The notes beneath the pieces were generated by a model that saw only the letters and a list, made by a program, of their open reading frames with translations, was not told the DNA's origin and ran no database searches. The position numbers were made by a program, and so were the translations under genes. This document shows positions 36,213-44,076 of a stretch of 50,418 nt of DNA, piece after piece (the first letter of the stretch is position 1; each line of letters opens with the position of its first letter). The stretch covers positions 1 through 50,418 of the forward strand of contig JAGAVE010000074.1 in NCBI GenBank assembly GCA_017942105.1, in the 5' to 3' direction. This stretch comes from Clostridia bacterium (lineage in GTDB: Bacteria; Bacillota; Clostridia; Oscillospirales; Acutalibacteraceae).

Positions 36213-37801
36213 ACAGATGCATGCGTTCGCTTAATCTTTTTAGTTGTCGTTTTAGGGAATTCCGTATCGGTAAACTTTACCTTTTCCACTCTTTTGAACA
36301 GCGGACGGTTCTGATTTATTTCATTTACCTTTTCCTTGATGATTCCCTGAACATTTTCGATTTCAATATCAGGATATATTTCAGCAACGATTTTATCATC
36401 CTCACCGTAAACAACAACTTCTTTAACTTCGGGAATACTGTTCATAATAAGAGTTTCAATCTCTTCGGGCACAACATTCTTTCCGTTTGAAAGGATGATG
36501 AGATTTTTCTTTCTGCCTTCAATATAAAGCAAACCATCCCCATCAATACTTCCAAGGTCACCCGTTTTGAACCATTCGCCGTCAAAAGCCTCTTTAGTTG
36601 CTTCTTCGTTCTTATAATATCCGAGAAAGACCGTCGGTCCTTTTATCTGAATCTCGCCTTCAACAACTCTTGCTTCAAGCTCAGGCTGGATTGCGCCTAC
36701 ACTTTGCGGTGCAAAGTGTTCATTTCTCATCGTCGCAACAATCGGTGAACATTCCGTTATTCCGTAGCCGTTTGTAACCGTTATACCGATATCTCTGAAG
36801 CCCTTGATATATTTTTCATCAATCGACGAGCCACCGGTGATAAGCATTTCAAGATTACCGCCGAAGGCATCAAAAACCTGTTTGAACGCTTTGCGTCTGA
36901 TATCGATTCCGACCTTAAGAAGACCGTTGCTGACCTTTATCATCGTTTTAAAAAGCTTCTCTTTTCCCGTTGAGCGGACATTGCTCCATATCTTATTGTA
37001 AATAACGATAAGAAGCATCGGCACAACAGAAAGGTGCTTCGGCTGTGCATACTTTATATCGTCAAAAGCTCTTTTTAAGCTTGTATTGATATAAACCTTA
37101 AAACCTCTGAGCATCTGACAAAGCACACAAGCCATAAATCCGAAGGTATGGTAAAACGGCAACAAAGAAACCGTTCCCTCGGGAATATAAAGATTTTTAG
37201 AGCTGATAACCGCATCCTTTGCAAGTCCGTAATGGCTGAGCATTACGCCCTTTGGCGCGGAGGTCGTTCCTGAAGTGAAAACAATTGCACATTCTTTCTT
37301 GTTGTCTATTTCGACATTATCAAAGCTTTCGTCTCCGTCTTCAATAAGCTTGTTTCCTTGCGCAATTAAATCCTTATAAGAGTTAAAATTGATACATTCT
37401 GCGCCACAATATTCAGCAATATCCGAATAAGTATCCGAATAAATGAAAAGCTCCGCGTCGCTCTGCCTAAGCTGAAATTTAACATCCTCAGCGACATTCT
37501 CTTTATCAATCGGCACTACAACATTTCCGCTGTTCACAACAGCGAAATAAGAAATCATCCATTCATAGCTATTCTCGCCCATAAGCGCGATATGCTTGTT
37601 CTTACAGCCTATGCTGAGAAGATATGTACCCAGAGCTCTTACATCTTTCTGAACATCAATATAAGACTTTTTGATCTCCTGCTTTTTCTCTCTGTACCAA
37701 AAGGCTGTTTTTTCGCCGTATTCATCAGCGCAAAAGCTAACCAACTCTCTCAGGCTCTCAGGCTCTGCTACTTTATAATAGGGATATGCTTTATTTGACA
37801 T
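36206..37801 (-). CDS. Acyl-CoA synthetase (AMP-forming), long-chain fatty acid type
   Basis: The protein of 531 residues activates a carboxylic acid with ATP and, typically, transfers it to CoA. The family motifs are in order: IVFTSGTTSAPKGVMLSH (phosphate loop), TNGYGITECSPIV, WFKTGDLGSIDGDGLLYI and GRKKNLIILSNGKNVVPEE, and the C-terminal lysine region near TTKKIKRT. The overall pattern is that of fatty-acid CoA ligases. It lies 20 bases behind the ICMT-like membrane protein gene and probably shares its promoter at 38660-38688. A role in recycling fatty acids freed by nearby lipase-like or ceramidase-like proteins is attractive but inferred. Confidence 0.9.
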   Translation of the reverse strand: MSNKAYPYYKVAEPESLRELVSFCADEYGEKTAFWYREKKQEIKKSYIDVQKDVRALGTYLLSIGCKNKHIALMGENSYEWMISYFAVVNSGNVVVPIDKENVAEDVKFQLRQSDAELFIYSDTYSDIAEYCGAECINFNSYKDLIAQGNKLIEDGDESFDNVEIDNKKECAIVFTSGTTSAPKGVMLSHYGLAKDAVISSKNLYIPEGTVSLLPFYHTFGFMACVLCQMLRGFKVYINTSLKRAFDDIKYAQPKHLSVVPMLLIVIYNKIWSNVRSTGKEKLFKTMIKVSNGLLKVGIDIRRKAFKQVFDAFGGNLEMLITGGSSIDEKYIKGFRDIGITVTNGYGITECSPIVATMRNEHFAPQSVGAIQPELEARVVEGEIQIKGPTVFLGYYKNEEATKEAFDGEWFKTGDLGSIDGDGLLYIEGRKKNLIILSNGKNVVPEEIETLIMNSIPEVKEVVVYGEDDKIVAEIYPDIEIENVQGIIKEKVNEINQNRPLFKRVEKVKFTDTEFPKTTTKKIKRTHASVK

Positions 37802-37821
37802 TTACTTTCCTCCGGAAACAA

Positions 37822-38622
37822 TCAGGCTACTAACCATTTATACTTTTCCACGCTGTAAAGCGGAATAAACGGAACCATAATGGGAACTGTTTTAACATAT
37901 TTCTGATATTCAGGGTCGCTGCCGTAATTCTTATTCTGACGAATTTCAAGCCTTCTTGCGCCGCTGAACATAACGAAAATGATGCCGATATATCCAATCG
38001 CAACAATCACCCACTGCCAACCCGACACTGCACCGATACCTGAAAGCAGAACTCCCGTCCAGAATATCATTTCGCCGAGATAATTCGGGCAACGAACAAA
38101 CTTATAAAGTCCCGTATCAACAAAGCGCTTGGGATTGACTTTCTTCGCCTTGTTTTTCTGAATATCAGAAACAGACTCCATAACGAGACCGAGAAGCATA
38201 ACTGCCGCGCCGACATATGCCCATACATTTGAAGGTGCGTTGTTTGCAAAACGGTAGAAAACACCTGAAACCTGAGTAACATAAAGCAATGCGCAAGTAA
38301 CCCATATTGCGATTTTTACGCCAAACGGAACCGATGAACCCTCCTTGATTTCGCCCTTCATATTCTTTTTATACGAAGAGCTTTTCATTTCACGGAAAGC
38401 AAGGTAACCGCCGAGGCGAAGACCGTAGATAATAAGAAGAGCGCTGCAGATCACCGTTGCGATACTCAGAGAATCACGATAGAGAATAAGCATCAACGCT
38501 CCCTCTCCTGCGATAGAAAGACCGTATCCGATTGAAATGAACCATACATAGTTTTTAAAGCCAATCGATGAAATTACCATTGCGGCAATGAAAAGAAAAA
38601 GCAAATTCAAAGAAAAAACCAT
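37822..38622 (-). CDS. ICMT/DUF1295-type integral membrane methyltransferase-like protein
   Basis: The protein of 266 residues has about seven membrane helices. The C-terminal part, with VRCPNYLGEMIFWTGVLLSG and a late EIRQNKNYGSDPEYQKY, matches the isoprenylcysteine methyltransferase / steroid reductase-like (DUF1295) group, which methylates or reduces lipid-like substrates. The bacterial function is unknown. The start is set by AAGGAG before two adjacent ATGs (38625, 38622). A longer frame to 38688 is excluded because the promoter TTGACA-17-TAGAAT lies over it. It is followed by the acyl-CoA synthetase gene. Confidence 0.78.
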   Translation of the reverse strand: MVFSLNLLFLFIAAMVISSIGFKNYVWFISIGYGLSIAGEGALMLILYRDSLSIATVICSALLIIYGLRLGGYLAFREMKSSSYKKNMKGEIKEGSSVPFGVKIAIWVTCALLYVTQVSGVFYRFANNAPSNVWAYVGAAVMLLGLVMESVSDIQKNKAKKVNPKRFVDTGLYKFVRCPNYLGEMIFWTGVLLSGIGAVSGWQWVIVAIGYIGIIFVMFSGARRLEIRQNKNYGSDPEYQKYVKTVPIMVPFIPLYSVEKYKWLVA

Positions 38623-38659
38623 CATTAGTCTCCTTAACATTTTGTAAACACTGTATAAC

Positions 38660-38688
38660 ATTCTATCACTCAAATTTTGCGATGTCAA
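38660..38688 (-). promoter_or_regulatory. Promoter of the ICMT-like and acyl-CoA synthetase genes
   Basis: On the minus strand TTGACA (38688-38683), 17 bases, TAGAAT (38665-38660), about 35 bases before the start codon. Confidence 0.72.
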
Positions 38689-38792
38689 TTGTCATAATAC
38701 TGATTTTAATACAGCTTTCGCAACACTTTTGCAACATCTTTCGAATTAGTAAAGTTAAATTTTACTTATAAAAGATTCATATGCTCATCAGC

Positions 38793-38831
38793 TAAATAAA
38801 ATGCACCATCGGAACAAAGCCGACAGTGCAT
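38793..38831 (-). terminator. Terminator of the 34-residue peptide gene
   Basis: On the minus strand a 12-pair stem with two G-U pairs (38831-38820 with 38812-38801, loop of seven) is followed by TTTTATTT. It comes 20 bases after the stop codon. Confidence 0.85.
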
Positions 38832-38851
38832 CACATTATGTAACAAATCTT

Positions 38852-38956
38852 TTAATAAAATAAACTCGTGATAATGAATCCTAAACCAATACCTGACATA
38901 AGGAAAAAATTCATAATCATTTCAAGAACATTGTATATTGCCTCAAAAATGAACAT
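38852..38956 (-). CDS. 34-residue hydrophobic peptide, XRE-controlled
   Basis: I do not recognise a family. The peptide starts MFIFEAIYNVLEMIMNFFLM and ends in a second hydrophobic run, GIGLGFIITSLFY; together they can span the membrane once or lie in it. It has only two acidic residues and no basic one. The ribosome binding site is AAAGGGGG. It has a perfect consensus promoter (39014-39042) carrying an operator in its spacer, and a 12-pair terminator. The divergent XRE gene is the obvious repressor. Size and hydrophobicity recall type I toxins, small membrane regulators or leaderless bacteriocins; none of these can be chosen from sequence alone. Confidence 0.75.
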   Translation of the reverse strand: MFIFEAIYNVLEMIMNFFLMSGIGLGFIITSLFY

Positions 38957-39013
38957 ACCTTATCCCCCTTTCAAATTTGAACCATTGAATAAACAATGAT
39001 TTCTTTCATAAAC

Positions 39014-39042
39014 ATTATATGACAAACTGTCATAATTGTCAA
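39014..39042 (-). promoter_or_regulatory. Consensus promoter with operator in its spacer
   Basis: On the minus strand TTGACA (39042-39037), 17 bases, TATAAT (39019-39014) drive the 34-residue peptide. The palindrome TATGACA-AAC-TGTCATA (39018-39034) fills most of the spacer and touches the -10, so a bound repressor would block RNA polymerase. Confidence 0.88.
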
Positions 39043-39050
39043 CCACAAAT

Positions 39051-39067
39051 TATGACACAATGTCATA
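39051..39067. promoter_or_regulatory. Second XRE operator copy
   Basis: TATGACA-CAA-TGTCATA repeats the first operator with identical arms and a different centre, 33 bp away centre to centre (about three helical turns). It ends two bases before the ribosome binding site region of the XRE gene and should give autoregulation. Confidence 0.85.
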
Positions 39068-39077
39068 GGGTGATATT

Positions 39078-39290
39078 GTGAATACAAGATTAAGCGAATT
39101 AAGAAAAAGCAAAGGAATTACGCAAATTTCCTTGCAAATGCAGACAGGCATTGAACAAGCACTGATATCCAAATTTGAAAACGGAGAAAGAGTACCTCCG
39201 ACCGAAACGCTTGTTACTTTAGCCGATTTTTATAATGTAAGTATTGATTATATTCTCTGCCGCACCGATAAACCTGAAATAAACAGATAA
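39078..39290 (+). CDS. XRE-family transcriptional regulator (70 residues)
   Basis: This is a single helix-turn-helix domain with almost nothing else. MNTRLSELRKSKGITQISLQ leads into the recognition region EQALISKFENGERVPP and the typical ending LADFYNVSIDYILCRTDKPE. It starts with GTG after AGGGTGAT. The two identical-arm palindromes upstream (39018-39034, 39051-39067) are very probably its own binding sites, so it should repress the divergent hydrophobic peptide and itself. No sensor domain is present; release may need an antirepressor, proteolysis or a small ligand. A 12-pair terminator follows two bases after the stop. Confidence 0.93.
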   Translation: MNTRLSELRKSKGITQISLQMQTGIEQALISKFENGERVPPTETLVTLADFYNVSIDYILCRTDKPEINR

Positions 39291-39291
39291 A

Positions 39292-39330
39292 AAGAGTGAG
39301 GAATTGTTTCCTCACTCTTGATTTTTATTG
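39292..39330. terminator. Bidirectional terminator of XRE and ispH-rpsA genes
   Basis: The 12-pair perfect stem AAGAGTGAGGAA (39292-39303) with TTCCTCACTCTT (39308-39319) is followed by GATTTTTATTG on the plus strand. Confidence 0.88.
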
Positions 39331-39331
39331 A

Positions 39332-41377
39332 TTATTCCTCAACGGGAGCTTCTTCAACTTCTTCAACTGCTTCTGCAGCTTCTTCAGCAACTGCCTCTTC
39401 CTCTGCCTTAGGAGCAAGGAGAGCACGGATTGAAAGGCTTACGCGGCTCTTGTCAAAATCAATAGCTGTGATCTTGCAAGTAACCTTCTCGCCTACCTTA
39501 AGAACATCCTGCGGCTTGCTGATGTGCTGGTCAGCAATCTGAGAAATGTGGATAAGACCGTCGATACCCGGGATAACTGTTGCGAATGCGCCGAATGTTG
39601 TCATACCAACGATTTCTGATTCGATAACAGTATCAACGGGATAGTTACGGCGAAGGATCTCCCAAGGATTGTCCTCAGCCTTCTTGTAGCCAAGAGAAAT
39701 CTTCTTGTTTTCCTTATCAAGTGCCTTAACAAATACCTCAATTTCCTGACCTACAGCAAGAACATCTGACGGATGCTTAATTCTCTTCCAGGAAAGCTCT
39801 GAGATATGTACCATACCGTCTACGCCGCCGATATCAACGAATGCACCGTAGTTAGTAAGAGACTTAACTGTACCCTGGTAAACCTGGCCTTCCTCAGCCT
39901 GAGCCCAGAATGCTTCTTCAGCAGCCTTGCGAGCTTCTCTGAGAACTGCCTTAATTGAGCCTACAGCCTTTTTGCGGCCACGATCAGCCTTAACTTCGAT
40001 AATCTTAAGGTCAACCTTCGTCTTAAGAAGATCATCAAGAGAATCACCTCTTGATGCTGTTGCAAGAGATGCGGGAACGAATACTCTTACGCCGTTTGTA
40101 ACAACGATAACGCCGCCCTTGATAACATCTGTAACTGTACCTGTAAGAACTTCGTCGTTCTCTTTAGCTGCTTCAATCTTGTCCCAAGCGCCCTGAGCAT
40201 CATATCTCTTCTTGGAAAGCATAATTGTGCCTTCCTGGTCATTAGTCTTCATAATGATGAGACCGATTTCATCGCCGATCTTGAGCTCCTTCATAGGATC
40301 AGCTGTAGGATCAGCACTGTACTCGTCAGCAGGAACATAGCCTGTCTGCTTTCTGCCGATATCAACCTGAATCTCGCTCGGAGAAATACCTGTTACGATA
40401 CCGCGGACCTTCTGGTCTGTGCTCATATTTTTAAGAGACTCTTCGAGTGCCTCCATAAAACTCATATCTTCAGCGTTAGAAGTAACTACCACCTCCTCTG
40501 CTGTTTCAATAACGTTTTCGATTGCGTTTGTGTTTTCCGACATTGTTGAAAGTACCTCCTTTATGATTGCCGCCGGAGTAGATGCTCCTGCGGTGACACC
40601 TACCTTTCTGCAACCGCTGAGGTCAATCGAAGGAAGTTCCTCTGCAGTTTCAATAAGATAGGTCGGACAACAGTTCTCACATACAGCCTTCAACTTCGCT
40701 GTATTTGAGCTTTGCCGTCCTCCTACTATAATCATAGCGTCGCAGGTTTGGGCTAAACGCATTGCTTCTTCCTGACGCTCGTTAGTAGCACTACATATTG
40801 TATCAAATATTCTCGCGTTTGTATAGTGTTTTTTTATTTTTTTTAAACATTTTTCGTATTCTACGGTGTTAAAAGTCGTCTGCCAGACAACAATTATTTC
40901 TTTTTCGAAATATTTTTCACCGTTTTCGGCAATTTTTTCCAAATCATCGCTGTTTCTGAACACTATACTTTCGCCCTTGCAATAGCTTCTTATGCCCTGC
41001 ACCTCAGGGTGGTTTTCATCCCCTGCAATCAGAACAAGCGTATTTTCATTAGAATTTTCGGTTATTATCTTATGAATTTTACGAACGAACGGGCAGGTTG
41101 CATCGCAGAAATCAACATTCTTTTCATTGAGTTTATCGATGACTTTTTTCTCGACACCGTGTGTACGGATGACGAGCTTTGTATCCTGCGGAACATCATT
41201 TTCATCCGATACTATTTTAACGCCCTTACTTTCAAGGTCTGAAATCACCTGCGGATTATGTATAATCGGTCCGAGGGTGCAGACCTTTTCGCCGTTTTCA
41301 ACCATTTTATAAAGCATATCGACAGCGCGGTTAACACCAAAGCAGAAGCCGGCTGTCTTTGCGAGTTTAATTTCCAT
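39332..41377 (-). CDS. Fused IspH (HMBPP reductase) and ribosomal protein S1
   Basis: The N-terminal 280 residues are IspH, the iron-sulfur enzyme that makes IPP and DMAPP in the MEP pathway. Its three cluster cysteines are in GFCFGV (C12), CDATCPFV and ICSATNERQ. The remainder carries four S1 RNA-binding domains, for example YGAFVDIGGVDGMVHISELS and FGAFATVIPGIDGLIHISQ, and ends in an acidic tail. Such fusions are known in Clostridia; why isoprenoid synthesis and translation are joined is not known. The start at 41377 follows GGGAG and overlaps the plsC end by 11 bases. It is the last gene after the BaiN-type gene, cmk and plsC. Confidence 0.95.
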   Translation of the reverse strand: MEIKLAKTAGFCFGVNRAVDMLYKMVENGEKVCTLGPIIHNPQVISDLESKGVKIVSDENDVPQDTKLVIRTHGVEKKVIDKLNEKNVDFCDATCPFVRKIHKIITENSNENTLVLIAGDENHPEVQGIRSYCKGESIVFRNSDDLEKIAENGEKYFEKEIIVVWQTTFNTVEYEKCLKKIKKHYTNARIFDTICSATNERQEEAMRLAQTCDAMIIVGGRQSSNTAKLKAVCENCCPTYLIETAEELPSIDLSGCRKVGVTAGASTPAAIIKEVLSTMSENTNAIENVIETAEEVVVTSNAEDMSFMEALEESLKNMSTDQKVRGIVTGISPSEIQVDIGRKQTGYVPADEYSADPTADPMKELKIGDEIGLIIMKTNDQEGTIMLSKKRYDAQGAWDKIEAAKENDEVLTGTVTDVIKGGVIVVTNGVRVFVPASLATASRGDSLDDLLKTKVDLKIIEVKADRGRKKAVGSIKAVLREARKAAEEAFWAQAEEGQVYQGTVKSLTNYGAFVDIGGVDGMVHISELSWKRIKHPSDVLAVGQEIEVFVKALDKENKKISLGYKKAEDNPWEILRRNYPVDTVIESEIVGMTTFGAFATVIPGIDGLIHISQIADQHISKPQDVLKVGEKVTCKITAIDFDKSRVSLSIRALLAPKAEEEAVAEEAAEAVEEVEEAPVEE

Positions 41378-42011
41378 GACCATTCTCCCAGAGTTCGGTT
41401 ATTTTTTGCATTATAAGGTTAGTCGCATAGCGTAAATCCTTCATCTTCATACTGTCCGGGTTAAATTTAAGATCCTCGTGAGGAATCGGCTTGCCGTATC
41501 TTACGGTAAGCTTCGTTCCGCTCTTCGCCTCGTCGCTTGTATAAATTGAAACGGGAACAACATCACACTTGCAGACCTTTGCTATGTAACAGGTGCCACC
41601 TTTACCCTTCTGCGGGGTAAAATCGGGAGATCGTGTACCCTCAGGAAAAATACCCAGAACATTCCCCTGATTGACAACCTCTATCGCATAGTTTATTGCC
41701 TCTTCGTCAAATTTGGTTCTGTCTACCGGGAAAGCGTTGAGACGGGTGAAAAACCAGCCTGCGATTTTATTTTTAAAAATTTCTTCCTTAGCCATAAAAT
41801 GCAACGGTCTTTTGCAGGCAATTGCAATAATGACCGGGTCAAGCGCCGTTATATGGTTTGAAGCCAGGATAAAGCCTCCCTTTTCGGGAAGATTTTCCGC
41901 ACCGATATATTCAACCTTATACTTTGACCTGACAATAATATTTGCTAACGGTCTTAATATTTTATAGGTAAAACGGGGTTTCGTTTTGCTGTAATCAAAA
42001 TTATAGGACAT
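41367..42011 (-). CDS. plsC: 1-acyl-sn-glycerol-3-phosphate acyltransferase PlsC
   Basis: The enzyme adds the second acyl chain in phosphatidic acid synthesis at the membrane. It has 214 residues, the usual length. The catalytic HX4D motif appears as SNHITALDPV, the substrate-binding motif as FPEGTRS, and a further block as GTCYIAKVCKCDVVPVSI. It is eight bases behind cmk and overlaps ispH-rpsA by 11 bases, so translation is coupled along the operon. The cmk-plsC-ispH-rpsA order is common in Clostridia. Confidence 0.94.
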   Translation of the reverse strand: MSYNFDYSKTKPRFTYKILRPLANIIVRSKYKVEYIGAENLPEKGGFILASNHITALDPVIIAIACKRPLHFMAKEEIFKNKIAGWFFTRLNAFPVDRTKFDEEAINYAIEVVNQGNVLGIFPEGTRSPDFTPQKGKGGTCYIAKVCKCDVVPVSIYTSDEAKSGTKLTVRYGKPIPHEDLKFNPDSMKMKDLRYATNLIMQKITELWENGHGN

Positions 42012-42019
42012 ATGCTACC

Positions 42020-42688
42020 TCAGTTAAGTTTATCTCTTATGATTGAAAGCAGGAGTTCCTTACCTTCTTCAAGGTTGCATCCGCTGTTATCGAGCAGAAT
42101 TGCATCCTCAGCCTGCTTAAGAGGAGCGATTTCACGATGAGAATCCTGATAGTCACGCTTGTTGATATCATCAAGAACATCCTGAAAATCGACTACCTCG
42201 CCCTTTTCGATGAGCTCCTTATATCTTCTCTCAGCTCTTGCCTCGGGCGATGCCGTAAGAAAAATCTTTATCTGAGCATCAGGGAGAACGACTGTACCGA
42301 TATCTCTGCCATCCATAATGCAGTTATTATTTTTCGCAATATCTCTCTGAAGGTCAAAGAGGAATGTTCTGACAGCGGGAATTGCCGAAACATTTGAAGC
42401 ACCCATTGAAGCTTCGGGTGTTCTGATTGCCTCTGAGACATCTTCACCGTTGAGAAAAACATGCTGTGCTCCGTCAACAAAACCGAGCTTTACCTCGATA
42501 TCGCCGAGAGTTGCCGTAACCGCCTCTGCATCTTTAGTATCTATGCCTTTGCGGATTGAATAAAGGCCCACAGTTCTGTAAAGCGCACCTGTATCAACAT
42601 AGATATATCCAAGTTCCTTTGAAGCAAGCTTTGCTATGCTGCTTTTTCCTGCACCTGCAGGTCCGTCGATCGCGATATTTATAGCCAT
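42020..42688 (-). CDS. cmk: Cytidylate kinase
   Basis: This 222-residue kinase phosphorylates CMP and dCMP with ATP. The P-loop is IAIDGPAGAGKSSIAKL at the very start, followed by the typical YIYVDTGALYRTVGL. The CMP-binding and lid regions are visible in MDGRDIGTVVLPDA and ASPEARAERRYKEL. It lies 17 bases behind the BaiN-type flavoprotein gene and eight bases before plsC, in an apparent four-gene operon. Confidence 0.96.
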   Translation of the reverse strand: MAINIAIDGPAGAGKSSIAKLASKELGYIYVDTGALYRTVGLYSIRKGIDTKDAEAVTATLGDIEVKLGFVDGAQHVFLNGEDVSEAIRTPEASMGASNVSAIPAVRTFLFDLQRDIAKNNNCIMDGRDIGTVVLPDAQIKIFLTASPEARAERRYKELIEKGEVVDFQDVLDDINKRDYQDSHREIAPLKQAEDAILLDNSGCNLEEGKELLLSIIRDKLN

Positions 42689-42705
42689 AATAAATCCTCC
42701 GTTAA

Positions 42706-43941
42706 TTATATATTCTCGCCTGCGAGTTTACCTGTTGAAAAAGCTATCTGCAGGTTAAAGCCACCCGTGTAAGCGTCAACATCGATAACCTCTCCTGCAA
42801 AATAGAGACCTTCAAGAAGCTTCGATTCCATTGTTTTCGGATTTATTTCCGAAACACTGACACCGCCAGAGGTTATTATTGCTTCATCAATCGGTCGGAA
42901 ACCCTTAACAGTAACTTTAAACTCCTTAAGAAGCTGAACGAGACGATGTCTTTCCTCTCTCGTTATCTGATTCACCTTAACCGTAGGCTTGATTCCGCTG
43001 AGCTTTGCTACTACGGGAATCAGTTTTCTGGGCAAAAGCGCACCCAGGGAGTTGATATAATTTTTATTAGTATTTTCTGAAAAATCTCTTAATATTCTAG
43101 CGTCGAGCTGTTCAAAGTCAAGTGCCGGTTTGAGGTCTATAAGGATATGATATCTGCCCTTTTCCATTTCGCGCAGATGAGAGCTTGCTGAAAGTACCAT
43201 CGGTCCTGATACGCCAAAATGAGTGAATAGCATCTCTCCGAAATCTTCATAGACAACCTTGTTGTTTTTCTTTGTATCAATAACCTTCATACCCACATTG
43301 CGAAGAGAAAGACCCATAAGCTCCGAGCAAAAGCCTTCATGCGCATTCAGAGGTACAAGCGAAGGCTTCGGTTCAACAATCGTATGCCCTGCCTGGCGAG
43401 CTAAATCATAACCGTCACCCGTTGAACCCGTCGCCTGATATGACATTCCTCCGGTTGCGATAAGAACGCTGTCCGCATAAAACTCTTCGTCATCAAAGGT
43501 GCGCACACCTTTGAGCTTGCCGCCCTCTATTATCAGCTCTTTTGCTCTTGCATTGACTATCTCGGCTCCGTCATCCGTACCGTAATGCACAAGAGCATCA
43601 ACTATATCAAGAGCCTTATCCGAAACAGGGAAAACACGGTTTCCCCTTTCGCATTTAAGAGGGACACCCATATCTTCGATAAGCTCGATTGTATCTGACG
43701 GCATAAAATTAGAAAAAGCGCTGTATAGGAAGCGACCGTTGACGGGAACATTTGCGATAAGCTCACTGAGCTCCTTGCAGTTGTTCGTAACATTACAACG
43801 ACCTTTACCTGTAATAACAACCTTTCTTGCAGGTCTTTCGTTGCGTTCAAGTATCGTAACATCCTTACCCATACCCGATGCCGTGCCGGCCGCAATAAGC
43901 CCTGCTGCGCCTGCTCCTATTATCAAAACCTTATCTGCCAT
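42706..43941 (-). CDS. BaiN/HI0933-type NAD(P)/FAD-dependent oxidoreductase
   Basis: This flavoprotein of 411 residues has the FAD dinucleotide motif VLIIGAGAAGLIAAG at its start, then the family blocks TGKGRCNVTN, LIATGGMSYQATGSTGDGY, and the ending YFAGEVIDVDAYTGGFNLQ. The family is often annotated as aminoacetone oxidase or BaiN; BaiN takes part in bile acid dehydroxylation in some gut Clostridia, but most members near cmk have no such link and no bai genes are here. The start at 43941 follows GGAGAAG; longer frames would include the promoter. It opens the operon to ispH-rpsA. Confidence 0.9.
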   Translation of the reverse strand: MADKVLIIGAGAAGLIAAGTASGMGKDVTILERNERPARKVVITGKGRCNVTNNCKELSELIANVPVNGRFLYSAFSNFMPSDTIELIEDMGVPLKCERGNRVFPVSDKALDIVDALVHYGTDDGAEIVNARAKELIIEGGKLKGVRTFDDEEFYADSVLIATGGMSYQATGSTGDGYDLARQAGHTIVEPKPSLVPLNAHEGFCSELMGLSLRNVGMKVIDTKKNNKVVYEDFGEMLFTHFGVSGPMVLSASSHLREMEKGRYHILIDLKPALDFEQLDARILRDFSENTNKNYINSLGALLPRKLIPVVAKLSGIKPTVKVNQITREERHRLVQLLKEFKVTVKGFRPIDEAIITSGGVSVSEINPKTMESKLLEGLYFAGEVIDVDAYTGGFNLQIAFSTGKLAGENI

Positions 43942-43976
43942 AACTTCTCCAATCCTGAACACAGTAATACTTATAT

Positions 43977-44005
43977 ATTCTATAATAAAAAAGCAAAAAT
44001 TGCAA
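43977..44005 (-). promoter_or_regulatory. Promoter of the BaiN-cmk-plsC-ispH/rpsA operon
   Basis: On the minus strand TTGCAA (44005-44000), 17 bases, TAGAAT (43982-43977). Confidence 0.6.
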
Positions 44006-44014
44006 GACAAGCAA

Positions 44015-44044
44015 TTGACTTTAATTATATACATAATGTATACT
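44015..44044 (+). promoter_or_regulatory. Promoter of the GH95-HAD operon
   Basis: TTGACT (44015-44020), 18 bases, TATACT (44039-44044), followed by CGGAGGT before the start codon. Confidence 0.6.
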
Positions 44045-44076
44045 TTATTCATACTTTAATTACGGAGGTAATTTTA

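Noticed and set aside
38623-38688. Longer N-terminus for the ICMT-like protein
   Set aside because: The promoter TTGACA-17-TAGAAT lies over it, so the mRNA would start inside the extension; AAGGAG points to the later ATG.
42706-43941. Bile-acid dehydroxylation (bai) function for the flavoprotein
   Set aside because: Only the family name suggests it; no other bai gene is present and the gene sits in a cmk-plsC-ispH operon.
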